Assembly (NCBI GenBank): GCA_012514785.1
Contig: JAAYZP010000060.1
Location: 1 to 6,657, forward strand
Length of the DNA: 6,657 nucleotides
Source: Propionibacterium sp.
Lineage (GTDB): Bacteria > Actinomycetota > Actinomycetes > Propionibacteriales > Propionibacteriaceae
Reading direction: 5' to 3'
Shown here: positions 5,783-6,657 of the stretch, one piece after another
Layout: each line of letters starts with the position of its first letter
How positions within the stretch are numbered: the first letter of the stretch is position 1
Made by a program: the position numbers and the translations under genes
The notes under the pieces: model-generated
Databases searched by the model: none
The model's input: only the letters and a program-made list of their open reading frames with translations
Told to the model about the DNA's origin: nothing

Positions 5783-6657
5783 CAGGCGTGCCCGTGCTGG
5801 GTGAGCAGGTGTTCGAGGGTCGCCTCGAAGACCTCGTCGGTGTCGATGCGCTCCAACTCCTCGGTCAGCAGGTCGGTCAGAGGGCGACGTCGCAGCGCCA
5901 CCTTCCGCGGCGGCTGACCCGGCGTCGAGTAGTGGGCGGTGCCGTTGGCGGGGCGCTTGATGATCACATCGCCCGCCTCGGAGTGCAGGTGGACCTCGTT
6001 GACGCCCGCGCTGTCGCCGTCGGTGCGTTCGACGTCGACGCCCAGCTTCAGGCTCAGCCAGGCGGCCAGCAGCGTGGCCGGTGCGTTGTCGGGTGCCGAG
6101 ACGACCTTCGCGCCGGTGACCGGGGCCTCCAGCTGGTCCACGGCCGCGACGAGCAGCGCCCGCCAGCGGGTGATCCGCGTCCACGTCAGGTCGGTGTCGC
6201 CGTCGGTGTGGTGGCGGGCACGGTTCAGGAGCGCGTCCTGTGGGTCGCGGCACTCGGAGGCGTCCGTGATGCGGCGGTCGGCCAGCTGCCCGATCGGGTC
6301 GGCGGCCAGGTCGTCGGGCCCCTCGTTCGGCCACCACGCGATGGTGGGGGAGTCCGGCAGGAGCAGCGGGAGCAGGATGGAGTCGGCGTGCTCCTGGAGG
6401 AGCCCGTGCAGGCGCAGGACGACGAGGTCCCCCGGCAGCCCGTCGCCCACCTGGATCCGAGCGTCGAGGCGGGCCTCGTCGTCGTCCACGTTGGTGACGA
6501 CGATGACGCGCGAGGGGTGGGCGGTGGCGGACGCGCGTGCCGCCGCGACGACCGCGTCGAAGTGCTCGTCCGTGGTGGCGATGATCAGGGTCAGGACGAG
6601 GCCACTGGCCCCGGCCCCGCGGCGGGCTTTCGTGAGCTCCGCAGAGATCTCGCGTGA
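5782..6657 (-). CDS. opcA: glucose-6-phosphate dehydrogenase assembly protein OpcA, N-terminus missing
   Basis: OpcA is required for assembly or redox-dependent activation of glucose-6-phosphate dehydrogenase (Zwf) in cyanobacteria and actinobacteria. 291 codons plus stop are visible; the frame is still open at the right edge. The first residues in view (SREISAELTKARRGAGASG) match the stretch normally found about 15-25 residues into the protein, so only a short N-terminal piece should be absent. Following landmarks: VLTLIIATTDE, HPSRVIVV, then LLLPDSPTIAWWPNEGPDD and PIGQLADRRITDASE. The most characteristic piece is DLTWTRITRWRALL, followed by a second domain with LAAWLSLKLGV. The gene could be called shorter from an internal GTG at 6489, but conserved sequence upstream of it argues against that. 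zwf is expected just upstream, beyond the window. The stop overlaps the pgl start by one base. Confidence 0.95.
   Translation of the reverse strand, partial: SREISAELTKARRGAGASGLVLTLIIATTDEHFDAVVAAARASATAHPSRVIVVTNVDDDEARLDARIQVGDGLPGDLVVLRLHGLLQEHADSILLPLLLPDSPTIAWWPNEGPDDLAADPIGQLADRRITDASECRDPQDALLNRARHHTDGDTDLTWTRITRWRALLVAAVDQLEAPVTGAKVVSAPDNAPATLLAAWLSLKLGVDVERTDGDSAGVNEVHLHSEAGDVIIKRPANGTAHYSTPGQPPRKVALRRRPLTDLLTEELERIDTDEVFEATLEHLLTQHGHA

Noticed and set aside
5788..6657. Plus-strand open frame opposite opcA.
   Set aside because: The minus strand carries well-defined OpcA motifs; the plus frame is a repetitive Gly/Val/Arg-rich shadow without domains.

Overview
The window is a stretch of ordinary chromosomal housekeeping DNA from a high-GC actinobacterium. 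The evidence is the actinobacterial set WhiA, RbpA and OpcA, strong G/C preference at third codon positions, and the order yvcK-whiA-gap-pgk-tpiA-secG-rbpA followed by opposed pgl and opcA. The RbpA and SecG sequences look like the forms found in Propionibacteriaceae or Micrococcales rather than mycobacteria or Streptomyces. That placement is from memory of family sequences and is only moderately secure.

Layout. Positions 1-142 hold the last codons of a YvcK/CuvA-like gene, followed 7 bases later by the complete whiA. A 127-base gap with a plausible promoter then leads to gap, pgk and tpiA, three consecutive lower-glycolysis genes with short or no spacing (29 and 0 bases). A very strong 14-bp hairpin after tpiA marks the end of that operon. 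About 30 bases further on, a good -10 hexamer (TAAGAT) sits 7 bases before a GTG codon in frame with secG, which suggests a leaderless secG mRNA. secG is followed by rbpA with a conventional ribosome binding site, probably on the same transcript. On the minus strand, opcA (incomplete, its 5' end lies beyond the right edge) and pgl overlap by one base. They read toward rbpA, and the rbpA and pgl stop codons are separated by one base.

Function. gap, pgk and tpiA carry triose phosphates to 3-phosphoglycerate. pgl and opcA serve the oxidative pentose phosphate pathway: OpcA helps assemble or activate glucose-6-phosphate dehydrogenase, whose gene zwf would be expected just beyond the right edge. 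YvcK-like proteins are linked to carbon flux and cell envelope growth, and WhiA to division and development. SecG is part of the protein export channel, and RbpA stabilises RNA polymerase holoenzyme. The region is thus a central-carbon cluster with two general cell-machinery genes embedded.

I looked for an undescribed system on both strands and found none. There is no mobile element, CRISPR array, RNA gene, toxin-antitoxin pair or unexplained conserved ORF. The observations worth checking are regulatory: the likely leaderless secG, the terminator/promoter boundary, the convergent ends of rbpA and pgl with no room for a terminator, and the gap leader. No stretch over 300 bases lacks a gene.
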